The position numbers were made by a program, and so were the translations under genes. The notes under the pieces are model-generated. The model did no database searches. It saw only the letters and a program-made list of their open reading frames with translations, and was not told the DNA's origin. From Flavobacterium sp. ACN6 (lineage in GTDB: Bacteria; Bacteroidota; Bacteroidia; Flavobacteriales; Flavobacteriaceae), in assembly GCF_002304005.1 (NCBI RefSeq), contig NZ_MRCQ01000012.1, positions 105,818 to 169,817 of the forward strand: DNA of 64,000 bases, given 5' to 3'. Position 1 is the first letter of the stretch. Every line of letters starts with the position of its first letter. Of this stretch, positions 8,573 to 17,700 are shown piece by piece.

Positions 8573-8642
8573 ATATTGTAGTGATCAGTGATCAGTTTAC
8601 AGTCGCAGTCTTCAGCGCTAAATACCTATTATATTTTTCAGG

Positions 8643-8711
8643 CTGAGCGAAGTCGAAGACCATTTTTACAGAGTACGTTTCGATTTTAAAAAGCACTTCG
8701 ACTTCGCTCAG
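8643..8711. repeat. Inverted repeat of the dispersed GAGCGAAGTCGAAG family
   Basis: CTGAGCGAAGTCGAAG at 8643-8658 is perfectly complementary to CTTCGACTTCGCTCAG at 8696-8711. The same arms occur at about 33276-33337. The spacers differ, so this is a dispersed palindromic element rather than a gene-specific terminator. Confidence 0.75.
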
Positions 8712-8826
8712 TGTGACACTTGTTTAAAAACTGAAAACGGAGACCGAGACTGAAAACTCTAAAAAAAAACTTCGTACCTTAGCTAGTAGAAAATCAATTT
8801 TTATATAAGCCCCACAAATTTAAAAA

Positions 8827-9159
8827 ATGAAAGTAGATCAAAAAGGACATACCGTTACTATTAAAGACACGCAGGGAGATGTAAATTCTTTCCTTGAAAA
8901 AGTGACGCAGCAGATTAAAACCTTTGAAAAACACAATATTATAATCGATTTATCATCAGATTCTAAAATCTCAGAAGATGATTTGAAGCTTTTTTTACCG
9001 CTTTCTAAAACTCAGAAAAAAGGAAAAAAATCATTCGTAATTGTAGCTTCTGATCTTGATTTTAATGCTGTTACTGATAAATTAGTCGTTGTACCTTCTC
9101 TTTTAGAAGCACACGATATTATCGAAATGGAAGAAATCGAAAGAGACTTAGGATTTTAG
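8827..9159 (+). CDS. Small conserved protein upstream of rnz
   Basis: A 110-residue soluble protein with an alternating strand-helix pattern: a short N-terminal beta hairpin, a helix FLEKVTQQIKTFEKH, the strand NIIIDLSSD, and a C-terminal acidic tail EMEEIERDLGF. The pattern is reminiscent of a STAS/anti-sigma-antagonist fold, but no phosphorylatable serine motif is obvious, so this is a suggestion only. It lies directly upstream of ribonuclease Z in the same orientation, separated by a repeat element. Similar small proteins precede rnz in other Flavobacteria (from memory). Confidence 0.65.
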   Translation: MKVDQKGHTVTIKDTQGDVNSFLEKVTQQIKTFEKHNIIIDLSSDSKISEDDLKLFLPLSKTQKKGKKSFVIVASDLDFNAVTDKLVVVPSLLEAHDIIEMEEIERDLGF

Positions 9160-9164
9160 ATTTC

Positions 9165-9203
9165 AGATTTTAGTCCCGAAGCCTCGGGATAGATTTTAGA
9201 TTA
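9165..9203 (+). repeat. Left copy of a perfect 39-bp inverted repeat flanking rnz
   Basis: The 39 bases are identical to the reverse complement of 10221-10259. The core TCCCGAAGCCTCGGGA is itself a palindrome, embedded in AGATTTTAG-type flanks. Confidence 0.85.
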
Positions 9204-9278
9204 GCACTGAATCTAAAAATGCTTTTATCAATTCTAAAATTTTTTAATCAATCTAAAATCTAAAATCAACAATCTAAA

Positions 9279-10184
9279 ATGAAGTTGACTATACTTGGCT
9301 GTTATGCCGCAACTCCCAGAACACTTACTAATCCAACTTCGCAGGTTTTAGAGATTAAGAACAGATTGTTTTTAATTGATTGCGGTGAAGGAACTCAGGT
9401 GCAGCTTCGAAAGAATAAAATTAAGTTTTCAAAAATTAATCACATCTTTATTTCGCATCTTCATGGAGATCATTTATATGGATTAATTGGAACGATTTCG
9501 ACTTTTTCGCTTTTAGGAAGAACAACCGATTTACATATTTACGGTCCAAAAGGAATTAAAGAACTGATTCTTCTTCAATTAAAATTGACAGAATCCTGGA
9601 CGACTTATAATTTGTTTTTCCATGAATTAGGGTCGAAAGAAAGTGAAGTTATTTTTGAAGATAATCGCGTGATTGTAAAAACGATTCCGCTTAAACATCG
9701 TGTGTATACAAACGGTTATTTATTTCAAGAAAAACCTGGAGAACGAAAACTAAATGTGGAAGCTGTTCAGCAATACAATATTCATACAGCATATTACCAG
9801 AAAATAAAAAATGGCGGTAATGTGACGCTTGATGACGGAACTGTAATCGAAAACGAAAAATTATCTTTTGATCCAGTGCCGGCTATGAGTTATGCTTTTT
9901 GTTCGGATACTGTTTACAATGAAGCAATAATTCCGATTATTCAAAATACCGATATTTTGTACCATGAATCTACTTTTTTAGAATCAGAAGCTCCTTTGGC
10001 ATTTAAAACACTGCATTCAACTGCAAAAGAAGCGGCAAATATTGCTTTGAAAGCCAATGTAAAACAATTAATTTTAGGTCATTATTCTACACGTTACGAC
10101 GGAATTGAGCGTTTTAAAGAAGAAGCTGAAACTATCTTTCCCAATGTGCTTTTGGGTGATGATGGATTGAGTTTTGAATTCTAA
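9279..10184 (+). CDS. rnz: Ribonuclease Z (tRNA 3' endonuclease)
   Basis: A 301-residue short-form RNase Z of the metallo-beta-lactamase fold, which trims tRNA 3' trailers or processes RNA ends. The zinc motif is FISHLHGDHLYGL at about residues 58-70. Further ligands are in the FCSDT segment (about residue 207) and the LGHYSTRYD motif near residue 265 (the family HxS/T loop). The N-terminal TILGCYAATP and LIDCGEGTQVQLRK are classic. The ATG at 9279 sits after an AT-rich leader of repeated TCTAAAATC units. The gene is bracketed by a perfect 39-bp inverted repeat. Confidence 0.95.
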   Translation: MKLTILGCYAATPRTLTNPTSQVLEIKNRLFLIDCGEGTQVQLRKNKIKFSKINHIFISHLHGDHLYGLIGTISTFSLLGRTTDLHIYGPKGIKELILLQLKLTESWTTYNLFFHELGSKESEVIFEDNRVIVKTIPLKHRVYTNGYLFQEKPGERKLNVEAVQQYNIHTAYYQKIKNGGNVTLDDGTVIENEKLSFDPVPAMSYAFCSDTVYNEAIIPIIQNTDILYHESTFLESEAPLAFKTLHSTAKEAANIALKANVKQLILGHYSTRYDGIERFKEEAETIFPNVLLGDDGLSFEF

Positions 10185-10220
10185 GATTCTGAGTTACTAG
10201 GACAAAGTTTCTAAGGTTTT

Positions 10221-10259
10221 TAATCTAAAATCTATCCCGAGGCTTCGGGACTAAAATCT
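10221..10259 (-). repeat. Right copy of the 39-bp inverted repeat flanking rnz
   Basis: Exact reverse complement of 9165-9203. It falls between the rnz stop codon and the pdxH start codon, so the two copies enclose rnz and its leader in a segment of about 1.1 kb. Confidence 0.85.
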
Positions 10260-10272
10260 AAAATAAAAAATC

Positions 10273-10917
10273 ATGAACGATTTAAGCAATTATAGAAAGT
10301 CTTACGAGAAAAGCGAATTACTCGAAGACAATATTCCAGAAGATCCGATTAATCTTTTTAACAGATGGTTTCATGAAGTGGAAGATTTCGACGGAAGCGG
10401 AGAAGTTAATGCCATGACCGTTTCGACAATTGGATTGGACGGTTTTCCAAAATCACGTGTCGTTTTGTTGAAGAAATTTTCTGAAGAAGGTTTTATATTT
10501 TATACCAATTATAATTCTGAAAAAGGAAAAGCGATAGAAGCAAACCCAAATGTCTGTTTGTCATTTTTCTGGCAGGAAATGGAACGTCAGGTTATTATAA
10601 AAGGAATTGCCCAGAAAACCTCTGAAATTATTTCTGATAATTATTTTGATTCAAGACCAGAAGGAAGTAAACTCGGCGCAATTGTTTCAAATCAAAGTGA
10701 AGTGATTCCGTCCAGAACTTTCTTAGAAGAAAATTTAAGAAAGCTAGAATCAGAATTTGAAGGAAAATCAATTCCTAGACCTGAAAATTGGGGCGGTTAT
10801 TTGGTAACGCCATTACAAGTAGAATTTTGGCAGGGAAGGGCTAACAGGCTGCATGACAGAATACGTTATACGAGTCAATCTGATTTTACGTGGACGATCG
10901 ACAGATTATCTTCTTGA
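10273..10917 (+). CDS. pdxH: Pyridoxamine 5'-phosphate oxidase
   Basis: A 214-residue FMN enzyme that oxidises pyridoxine or pyridoxamine 5'-phosphate to pyridoxal 5'-phosphate. Family landmarks are DGFPKSRVVLLK and FYTNYNSEKGKAIEANP for FMN and substrate binding, FFWQEMERQVIIKG, RPEGSKLGA, and the C-terminal dimerisation motif VEFWQGRANRLHDR. Length is normal. It lies 88 bases after rnz in the same direction; the link is probably positional rather than functional. Confidence 0.96.
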   Translation: MNDLSNYRKSYEKSELLEDNIPEDPINLFNRWFHEVEDFDGSGEVNAMTVSTIGLDGFPKSRVVLLKKFSEEGFIFYTNYNSEKGKAIEANPNVCLSFFWQEMERQVIIKGIAQKTSEIISDNYFDSRPEGSKLGAIVSNQSEVIPSRTFLEENLRKLESEFEGKSIPRPENWGGYLVTPLQVEFWQGRANRLHDRIRYTSQSDFTWTIDRLSS

Positions 10918-11078
10918 TTTGTAAGGTTTTTATATTTAAAAATAAAAATCAGATGTAGTTCATCGATTTATTTTGTAGTTTAACGGTAAATTGAATATGT
11001 TTGGTGTAGAAAATCAGACAAAATTATTCAAAAATAAATTTAAAGGATTTGCCCCAACATCTACTTTAAACTGCTAAA

Positions 11079-11594
11079 ATGCTGTTGATTATGAAAAAGA
11101 TTATGCGCATCATGTTGTTCATTGCGATTCTATTCGCAATGAACGCATGTTCTGCTGATACTGCTGAAGGAAGCGCGAATAATACTCCGATAGAACCACT
11201 TGCGGCCAATTATACTTACAACGATACAGAAATAGAAACAATGAAGTTGATAAACGAATACCGTGTGAGTATTGGTTTAAACACTTTGGAAAGAATTAAT
11301 CATATATCTTTTAAATGTGAAGAACATAATAAATATATGATTGAAAATAATGTTGTAAATCATAGTGACTTTGTCGAAAGAGCCAAAAATATTACAAATG
11401 TTTTAGGAGCCGTAAAAGTTGCTGAGAACGTTGCCTACAACTATAAAACTCCTGAAGCGGCTTTGAGAGCCTGGCTGGAGAGTCCAGGCCACAAAGAGAA
11501 TATCGAAGGCGATTATACGCACTTCGGATTATCTGTGACTACAGACGCAGCTACAGGTAAAAAATATTACACTAACATTTTTGTTAGAATTTAA
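11079..11594 (+). CDS. CAP/SCP-domain lipoprotein
   Basis: A 171-residue exported protein; the ATG at 11091 (MKKIMRIML) is the more natural start because it gives a standard lipoprotein signal with lipobox AMNAC. Residues about 45-168 form a CAP (SCP/PR1, YkwD-like) domain, seen in MKLINEYRVSIGLNTL, the helix with HNKYMIENN, VNHSDF, VAENVAYNY, and AWLESPGHKENIEG. These conserved His and Glu residues match the family cavity. Bacterial CAP proteins are secreted or lipid-anchored with mostly unknown roles. A hairpin terminator follows at 11624-11658. Single gene. Confidence 0.88.
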   Translation: MLLIMKKIMRIMLFIAILFAMNACSADTAEGSANNTPIEPLAANYTYNDTEIETMKLINEYRVSIGLNTLERINHISFKCEEHNKYMIENNVVNHSDFVERAKNITNVLGAVKVAENVAYNYKTPEAALRAWLESPGHKENIEGDYTHFGLSVTTDAATGKKYYTNIFVRI

Positions 11595-11623
11595 TCGAAT
11601 ATTGAACAGGTTGGTTTTTTAGA

Positions 11624-11658
11624 GGTCGTTGTAATTCTTAGAATTGCAACGACTTTTT
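11624..11658 (+). terminator. Terminator of the CAP gene
   Basis: GTCGTTGTAATTC pairs with GAATTGCAACGAC with one G-T wobble, followed by T5. Confidence 0.8.
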
Positions 11659-11663
11659 AATTT

Positions 11664-11694
11664 AAAAAAAAGCTGTCAATTATTGACAGCTTTT
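11664..11694 (-). terminator. Terminator of the adhesin operon
   Basis: AGCTGTCAAT pairs with ATTGACAGCT; read on the minus strand it is followed by T7. It lies just beyond the stop codon of the OmpA-like gene and ends the leftward adhesin operon. Confidence 0.8.
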
Positions 11695-11711
11695 CTATTG
11701 ATCTTGATGTA

Positions 11712-13655
11712 TTACAAAGCAGTTATAATAAATTCGCTTCTTCTATTGGCTTGATGTTCTTCTTCGGTACATGAAACTCCATCTGCACATTGATTTACAA
11801 GCTGGGTTTCGCCATAACCTTTTCCACTTAGTCGGTCTGGAGCTACACCATTTTTAATGAGCCATTTAATGGTCGATTTTGCTCTTTTTTCAGATAAAGC
11901 TTCATTGTATTGATGCGTTGCTCTGCTGTCTGTGTAGGAACGAATATCCAGTTTCATTGTTGGATTATCGTTTAAAACAACCAGTATTTTTTCTAAATCT
12001 AATGCCGCTTCTGTTCTAATATTGAATTTATTTAAATCGAAATAAATCATTTTAATACCAAAACATTTTCCAAGATCATCGCCAACTGTGACTTTACAGC
12101 TTGATTTTTCCAAAGCAATTGGAAGACTGGTTTTACCGCTTGTTTTTGCAATAGTTACACTTAATTCTTTGGTAGTATATTCTGGTTTTTCAGCTCTTAC
12201 ATAATAGGTTTTTCCGCATTCTACAGCAAAAGAATATTTCCCGAAGCCATCTGTAACAGTTGAATTTTTAACGGACATTTGATTGTCAAATAAGCTGATT
12301 TTTGCTCCCGGCAGAATGATTCCTGTTTCGGAATCTGTTACTATTCCTTCAAGCTCTTGAATGCATTTTAGTTTTTTGGTTTCAAGAAATGTATAAATAT
12401 CATCAGAACCTTGTCCGCCGTCTTTATTTGAGCTAAAGAAGCCTCGTCTGGAACTGGGATCAATAATATAGGCAAAATCATCTTTTGGTGAATTTACATC
12501 AGCACCCACATTTTGAACGTTGCTGATTGTTCCATCTTCTTCGAGATTCGCAGCAAAAACATCTAAACCGCCTAATCCTGGATGTCCATCTGATGAAAAA
12601 TAGATTTCATTTTCATTTGTCACATAAGGATAAGTTTCTTTTCCTTCTGTATTAATTGTATTTCCGAGATTTTCAGGAGTTCCGTATCCGCCGTTAGGAT
12701 TAATGCTGACTTTATACAAATCGGATTGTCCTATTGAACCCGGCATATCAGAAGAAAAATATAGTGTTTTTTCATCTGGACTTAAAGCTGGGTGTCCTGC
12801 GCTGTAATTATCGCTGTTAAATGGAAGTTCAGTAATGTTACTCCATTTATTTTTTTCGTCTAAAGTCGCTTTGTAAATCTTAATTAAAGTAATTTTATGA
12901 TCGTCTTTACCTTTTTTTCCATCAATAAAATTATTTCGTGTAAAATAAACTGTTTTTCCATCTTTCGTAAAAACAGGTGATGCTTCGTGAAATTTGGTAT
13001 TGATGGCAGATTTAAACTTATTTACTTTTAGCGCTTTTCCAGATTCGGGATCGAGATCAGCATTGTATATATTAGTAAAATATTCTCCAGTCCATTTATG
13101 TTTGCGCTGCGAAAAATTTCCAGTATCCCTAGCCGAAGCAAAATAGATTTTGTTGTTGTAAACTATAGATCCATAATCTGAATATTTGCTATTAATTCCC
13201 GCATCTTCAATTTTATATCTACCAGAATTAGCTTTAATCTGATCCAGATAATTTACATCATTTTTGTAAAGTTTTGCCCTATTATCGCTTTTGGACTTGG
13301 TATTAAATTCATCAAAAATTTTATTTGCTTTACTAATATCTCCAGTTGATTTTAGAGATTGTGCATATCTATAGTAATATTCTGGTTCGACAGCAGTATT
13401 CATGGCAAATAACTCGCCGTACCATTTTGCAGCACCTTCAAAATCAGAATTAAAATAGTAGGAGTTGCCTAGCTTTTTAAACATATCTTCAGATTTATAA
13501 CCTTTATTGGCTACTTTTTCGTACGTTTTTATGGCATCAACGTAGGCGTAATCATTATATTTTTTGTCTCCTGAATTTATTTTTGACTGCTGTGCATAAC
13601 TGTTGTATGAAAAAACACTTATAATTGTAAGGAAAAGTAATGTATAGTTTTTCAT
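11712..13655 (-). CDS. OmpA-family protein with TPR and PD40 repeats (type 9 secretion-associated)
   Basis: A 647-residue exported protein. A signal peptide ends at about residue 21 (SYAQ). Next come TPR-like helices (about 30-130: YVDAIKTYEKVANKGYKSEDMF), then a PD40/WD40-like beta-propeller with repeated PALSPDEKTLYFSSDMPG-type blades (about 150-430), a carboxypeptidase-regulatory-like Ig domain (about 438-515), and a C-terminal OmpA peptidoglycan-binding domain (SYTDSRATHQYNEALSEKRA). This order matches the OmpA proteins found beside SprB/SprF-type adhesins, and resembles PorE. It would anchor the secretion or adhesin complex to peptidoglycan. It lies 11 bases after the PorP-like gene. Confidence 0.9.
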   Translation of the reverse strand: MKNYTLLFLTIISVFSYNSYAQQSKINSGDKKYNDYAYVDAIKTYEKVANKGYKSEDMFKKLGNSYYFNSDFEGAAKWYGELFAMNTAVEPEYYYRYAQSLKSTGDISKANKIFDEFNTKSKSDNRAKLYKNDVNYLDQIKANSGRYKIEDAGINSKYSDYGSIVYNNKIYFASARDTGNFSQRKHKWTGEYFTNIYNADLDPESGKALKVNKFKSAINTKFHEASPVFTKDGKTVYFTRNNFIDGKKGKDDHKITLIKIYKATLDEKNKWSNITELPFNSDNYSAGHPALSPDEKTLYFSSDMPGSIGQSDLYKVSINPNGGYGTPENLGNTINTEGKETYPYVTNENEIYFSSDGHPGLGGLDVFAANLEEDGTISNVQNVGADVNSPKDDFAYIIDPSSRRGFFSSNKDGGQGSDDIYTFLETKKLKCIQELEGIVTDSETGIILPGAKISLFDNQMSVKNSTVTDGFGKYSFAVECGKTYYVRAEKPEYTTKELSVTIAKTSGKTSLPIALEKSSCKVTVGDDLGKCFGIKMIYFDLNKFNIRTEAALDLEKILVVLNDNPTMKLDIRSYTDSRATHQYNEALSEKRAKSTIKWLIKNGVAPDRLSGKGYGETQLVNQCADGVSCTEEEHQANRRSEFIITAL

Positions 13656-13666
13656 GATAGTTTTTT

Positions 13667-14578
13667 TTAGAAGAAACGTGGGGTTGTCATTTTACCATTG
13701 TTTTTGAAGAATTCAAATCGCAGAAAAATTTCATGTGATCCAGAACTGTAGTTTCTTAAATTGGTAGTTTCATTATCATAACCATAACCAATATATAATC
13801 CGTCACTAATTTGAAATCCCGCCATTGCACTTACTGCAGCATCCCATCTGTAAGCAACTCCCAAAGTTAATTTTTCAAAAAACATAAAGTTTGCAGATAC
13901 GTCGACCTGAAGCGGTGCTCCTTCGACCATTTTAGTTAAAACTGCTGGCTTGAATTTTACTTCTTGAGAAAAATCAAAAACGTAACCTCCTATTAAATAA
14001 TAATTTATTTTGTCTTTATAAATGGCTACATCATTATCATCATAGCGATTAGTCTGAATGAAATTTGGAACCGATAATCCGATATAAGCTTTGTCAGAAT
14101 GCCAGTAAATACCAGCACCGACGTTTGGAGAAAAATCATTGTCTAGATTCTGAAATTGCGGGTCACCTTGAGATTCAGGATTTAATTTATTTATATCAAG
14201 ATTAAAAATATCCGCTGTACCTTTTATACCAAAAGAGAGTTTCCATGTTTCAGAAGTAGGTATGGTATAAGAAAGATCTACAGAAAATTGATTTTCGTTT
14301 GTGGGGCCAATTTTATCATTAACTAAAGATACTCCAAGACCAATATTGCTATTGTTTATTGGGGTGTTAACAGAAATTGTATTGGTTTTAGGGGCGCCAT
14401 CTAATCCGACCCACTGATCGCGATGCAAAGCAAATATGCTTAATGCACCACGAGAGCCAGCGTATGCAGGATTTATGTTAATTGTGTTATACATGTATTG
14501 GGTAAACTGTGCATCCTGTTGTGCATGCCCTATATATGTAATTAATAAAATGATGAAAAAAAATAGTTTTGTTTTCAT
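13667..14578 (-). CDS. PorP/SprF-family outer-membrane protein
   Basis: A 303-residue outer-membrane beta-barrel protein when started at the ATG at 14576-14578 (MKTKLFFFIIL), which gives a normal signal peptide ending in GHAQQ; an upstream frame extension has only a TTG start. The opening DAQFTQYMYNTININPAYAG is the PorP/SprF hallmark, followed by HRDQWVGLDGAPKT and GLGVSLVNDKIGP. SprF of F. johnsoniae is required for surface localisation of the SprB adhesin. Position between the giant adhesin and the OmpA protein fits the same job here. Confidence 0.93.
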   Translation of the reverse strand: MKTKLFFFIILLITYIGHAQQDAQFTQYMYNTININPAYAGSRGALSIFALHRDQWVGLDGAPKTNTISVNTPINNSNIGLGVSLVNDKIGPTNENQFSVDLSYTIPTSETWKLSFGIKGTADIFNLDINKLNPESQGDPQFQNLDNDFSPNVGAGIYWHSDKAYIGLSVPNFIQTNRYDDNDVAIYKDKINYYLIGGYVFDFSQEVKFKPAVLTKMVEGAPLQVDVSANFMFFEKLTLGVAYRWDAAVSAMAGFQISDGLYIGYGYDNETTNLRNYSSGSHEIFLRFEFFKNNGKMTTPRFF

Positions 14579-14714
14579 AGTAGATGATTTTATTGCTATT
14601 GATTTTAACATATTGCAAATCAAATAGTTATTTTATTCAAAATTACTAATTTTTTTGAATAAATTTGTTAATATGTTGAAATAGAGTTATTTGTGGTTTT
14701 TTGTTTAATAAATG

Positions 14715-17700
14715 TTATTTAGACAAATAGAGATACCCGTCTAGTTTATTGTCTTGGATATTGTTTTGTCCATCAAGTGATTTATAATTAATGATATAGA
14801 AGTAAGTACCAGTTGGTAAACCATCAGATTGATTAACCGTAGTTCTGCCTCTAGAAGTACCGTCAAACATATTGGTTGTATTGTTATAGTTTGTGGTTTC
14901 AAATACTAATATTCCCCAGCGATTATATATTTCAACTTTATTTTCTGGATAACAGATTAAATCATCAATATTGTCAATTTTAAAAATATCATTTATTCCG
15001 TCGCCATTAGGAGAAAATGCATTACGAGCTAAAACATTTCCGCAGGCCAATACTTTACAGTCATCATTTACTTCCATATTTAAAGTGATAGTTCTTGGGC
15101 ATTTTTCGTCAGCTATTAAATAGTCAAAAGAATAATTTCCGAGTGCCAAACCAAATGGATTAAAGACACTTCCTTGAAGGGTATTTGTATTATTTTTATC
15201 AACCCAAGTTCCAGTAATAGGACTGCCCGTTGGAAGTAAATCAGTCAAGTTGATTAGTGATGAATCATCATTACATGCTGTACTTAAAATTTCTGTAACA
15301 CCATTTGGAATTACTGTAATAGTTACAATTGCCGTATCGCAGTTTTCAGAACTCAATTTATCACAGATTCTATAACTGTAAGTATAAGTTCCTGCTGGTG
15401 TTAAACTTGAAACGGTTACATTTCCAGAGCTGTCAATTGTAATATTTGGATCTGTTTTAGCACTATTGTTTTCTGTAAGAAGTGTAAAGTTTACTAACGC
15501 TAACGTTGCGGGACTAGCTCCTTTAAAATCATTGCTTAATACATTTCCAACAAGTCCAAAAGTATTGCATCCGATATTGATATAATTGTCATCATTTGCG
15601 ACTACTGGAGTTGGAGGCGAAGGAGGGGTTGAGACGATTACCGTCACAATAGCCGAATCACAGTTTCCAAAATCTGCTTTTTCACAAATTTGATAAGTCA
15701 ATGTATAAGTTCCCGCTGGTGCATTAGCCGCAACATCTACAGATCCATCAGGGTTTAGCGTTATTACTCCTTTTGGGTCTGGGGTTACAGTGGTTAATGT
15801 AACATCGGCAGGATTTACCGGAGTGTTATTTAATATATCGTTAGTAAAAACGTTTATGATATTCGTTACCGCTCCAGATCCTGTAATTGGTGCTGGGCTG
15901 TCATCATTTGCAACAATTACAAATGTAGGTCTTGCAATACAATACGGATCAGCTGGCGGATAATTTACTGTAATAGTTTCAGTGGGATTTAAAGTTAGGA
16001 TCAAATTAGCTGTAGGACGAAATTTTTCAAATCCGTCTGCGCCTTGTATCCATTTATTATTTTCAAAAATCCATCCCGGCCAGTCAATTCCTTTTCCAGT
16101 TCCGTCAACAACAGCTCCAGGCCATAATAAACGACCGCTTAATGGTAAATTTGTTAGGGTTGTAACAACGTTATTGCTGTTGTCTGCCCAAGAAATTGTT
16201 AAGCCGTCTATAGGGGTAAAGTTCACAGGAGTTACTACATAATCAACATATGGAACGTCATTAACACATACTGGTGTCGCCGTTACTGTCATTTTTGGAG
16301 CTTCAATTGTAATGGTAACCGTTGCTGTATCACAATTATCGGGTTGATTTGTTTCACAAATTTGATAAACCAGCGTTAATGTTCCTACAGGTGCATTTGG
16401 TAAAACGTCTACAGAACCATCAGGATTTAAGTTTAAATATGTATTTGGAGTTATTGTAGTTAAAATTACATCAGCTGGTTTTACAACGACACCGTCAAGA
16501 GTATCGTTTGAAAATACATTTATAACATTGGTTAAGGTGTGATTTACGCCGGCAATTGGTCCAGCATTATCATCAGTAGCCACGATATTTTTGTAGACTT
16601 TACAATTTACGGTAAAGGTTTGAACCAGTTCTGTTTTATTTCCAGCACAATCGGTTAAAGTATATGTTCGAGTTAAAATATAGACGTTTCCATCACATCC
16701 ATTATTAGTATCTGCAAAAGTTACATTTACTGATGAACTGCAATTATCCGCAGCATCTTTTATGTCCGTTGGACTTCCAGCAGGAATTAAATCAATGCTT
16801 GCTAAGTTAGTTACATTCGCAGGAGCTGTGCCTGTGGGAGCCGTTTTATCTCTTACTGTAATTATTTGAGTGTAAGAAACTGTATTGTTGCCACAATCGC
16901 TGGTTTTCCATGTACGGGTTAAAGTATAATTTGAAGGGCATCCATTTTGAATATCTGATTTTGTTTCAGAAAATACTATTGGTAAACTGCCATTACAATT
17001 ATCTGAAGCATTCATTTCTGCAGGCTCAGGAACTGCATCGCAAGATACTTCCATATCAAGCGGAAGGGTTCCAGTAAATATTGGCGCAGTTGTATCTTGA
17101 ATCGTGATCACTTGTATGAATATGTCAGAAATGTTTCCACAGTCATCTTTCACAGTCCAAGTATTGGTATAAGTTCCAGCATTTCCACAACCAGCAGAAG
17201 CTGTAAACTGACCGCTCACTTTTACAATATTGCTAACATCATTGTCGCAAGAATCAGAAGCAGTTGGAAATAAAGCTTGAGCATCTGTCAAAGCTGCTGC
17301 GTCGCTGCATTCAATTGTTTTATCTAAGGTTCCTGTTTTAGTTGACCAAGCTGGCACAGTTGTATCTTGTATTGTAATCACCTGCGTGAATGTGTCAGAA
17401 ATGTTTCCACAGTCATCTTTCACAGTCCAGGTATTGGTATAAGTTCCAGCATTTCCACAACCAGCAGAAGCTGTAAACTGACCGCTCACTTTTACAATAT
17501 TGGTAACATCATTGTCGCAGGAATCAGAAGCAGTTGGAAATAAAGCTTGAGCATCTGTCAAAGCTGCTGCGTCGCTGCATTCAATTGTTTTATCTAAAGT
17601 TCCTGCTTGAGTTGTCCAAATTGGAGCTGTATTATCTTGTACAATTATGGTTTGACTAACTGGAAGCGAAATATTGCCGCAAGCATCTGTTGCAGTCCAG

